Origin: Acidobacteriota bacterium
GTDB taxonomy: Bacteria; Acidobacteriota; Blastocatellia; RBC074
Direction of reading: 5' to 3'
NCBI GenBank assembly: GCA_013140935.1
Contig: JABFSD010000369.1
Span: forward strand, 1-5,035
DNA length: 5,035 bases
Part shown: positions 4,769 to 5,035 of the stretch, in pieces
How the letters are laid out: each line of letters opens with the position of its first letter
How positions within the stretch are numbered: the first letter of the stretch is position 1
Translations under genes and position numbers: made by a program
Notes under the pieces: generated by a model
Databases searched by the model: none
What the model was told of the DNA's origin: nothing
Seen by the model: only the letters and a program-made list of their open reading frames with translations

Positions 4769-5035
4769 TTATCGAGCGATCTGCACAATCGGTACGCCGA
4801 CTTGCGAAACGTCAAAGGCTTCGGGTTCTGCGCCCTCGATTAGTTGCAACACCATCGCAATTTCGTCGCAGGCGTTGAACTTGTGGCAGTTGACGCAATC
4901 CATCCAGTGTTTGCGCGGCATGGCTTCGTGGGCTACGACGCGGAAGCCGAGCTTTTCAAAAAAGCCCTGCACATAAGTGAACGCATAAACCTGAATCAAG
5001 CCGTGTTCGCGCGCCTCGGCGATATTAGATTCGAC
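4769..5035 (-). CDS. argA: N-acetylglutamate synthase (GNAT type), C-terminal part
   Basis: The gene enters from the right edge, so only the last 88 codons are visible and the start is missing. The frame is open to base 5035 ([20 protein letters not shown]...). A TTG at 4999 is internal and not the start. The visible part is the end of a GNAT acetyltransferase fold: the segment around [12 protein letters not shown] is the usual late helix and strand near the acetyl-CoA site. It is followed by [17 protein letters not shown], a CX2CX5C cluster (Cys47, 50, 56 of the fragment) typical of the short N-acetylglutamate synthases. The reaction is acetyl-CoA plus glutamate giving N-acetylglutamate, the first arginine step. 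Position just before argJ supports this. Another GNAT with the same tail is the main alternative. Confidence 0.85.
   Translation of the reverse strand, partial: VESNIAEAREHGLIQVYAFTYVQGFFEKLGFRVVAHEAMPRKHWMDCVNCHKFNACDEIAMVLQLIEGAEPEAFDVSQVGVPIVQIAR

Noticed and set aside
1..5035. CRISPR array, tRNA or rRNA genes
   Set aside because: No regularly spaced repeats with unique spacers, no cloverleaf with conserved T-loop, and no rRNA sequence were seen on either strand.

Overview
This is a 5.0 kb piece of a moderate-GC bacterial chromosome with every supported gene on the minus strand. From right to left, in transcription order, it holds the 3' end of an N-acetylglutamate synthase gene (argA type), argJ, a TolC-family outer-membrane efflux gene, an unrecognised 58-codon small gene with its own promoter and terminator, a hypothetical protein of about 147 aa, and a small SEC-C zinc-motif gene that looks frameshifted. 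The last stretch is a gene-free block of palindromic repeats. The TolC-like protein shows a diderm envelope. The repeat-rich intergenic regions, the argA-argJ pair and the Pro/Ala-rich leader of the TolC-like protein would suit an Acidobacteriota (Blastocatellia-like) genome. That placement is inference from style and was not tested by comparison.

Right side (3421-5035): two arginine-biosynthesis genes in series. The synthase makes N-acetylglutamate. ArgJ regenerates it by moving the acetyl group from N-acetylornithine to glutamate, so the two enzymes start and recycle the acetylated pathway. Their 142-base spacer holds a 13-bp perfect palindrome just after the argA stop and a pair of mutually exclusive small hairpins in the argJ leader.

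Centre (1491-3420): a 562-aa OEP/TolC-type protein with a signal peptide, but no pump or membrane-fusion partner in view. A perfect 8-bp inverted repeat sits directly upstream of its ribosome binding site, a short repeat cluster lies between it and argJ, and a strong hairpin follows its stop.

Most interesting part (983-1400): a compact, self-contained minus-strand transcription unit. It has a near-consensus sigma70-type promoter with exact 17-bp spacing and an 8+5+8 palindrome laid over the -35 box. After a leader of about 70 nt come a good Shine-Dalgarno site, a 58-codon ORF, a stop, a 3' region that can fold into a hairpin plus a three-way junction with perfectly complementary 6-nt loops, and a classical intrinsic terminator. 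No known product or RNA family was recognised.

Left side (1-849): the hypothetical gene overlaps the SEC-C gene. The SEC-C zinc motif CXCX8CC is complete only if one base near 275 is skipped. Two further frame anomalies nearby suggest either a decaying locus or indel errors in the assembly. Bases 1-214 contain REP-like direct and inverted repeats and no convincing gene.
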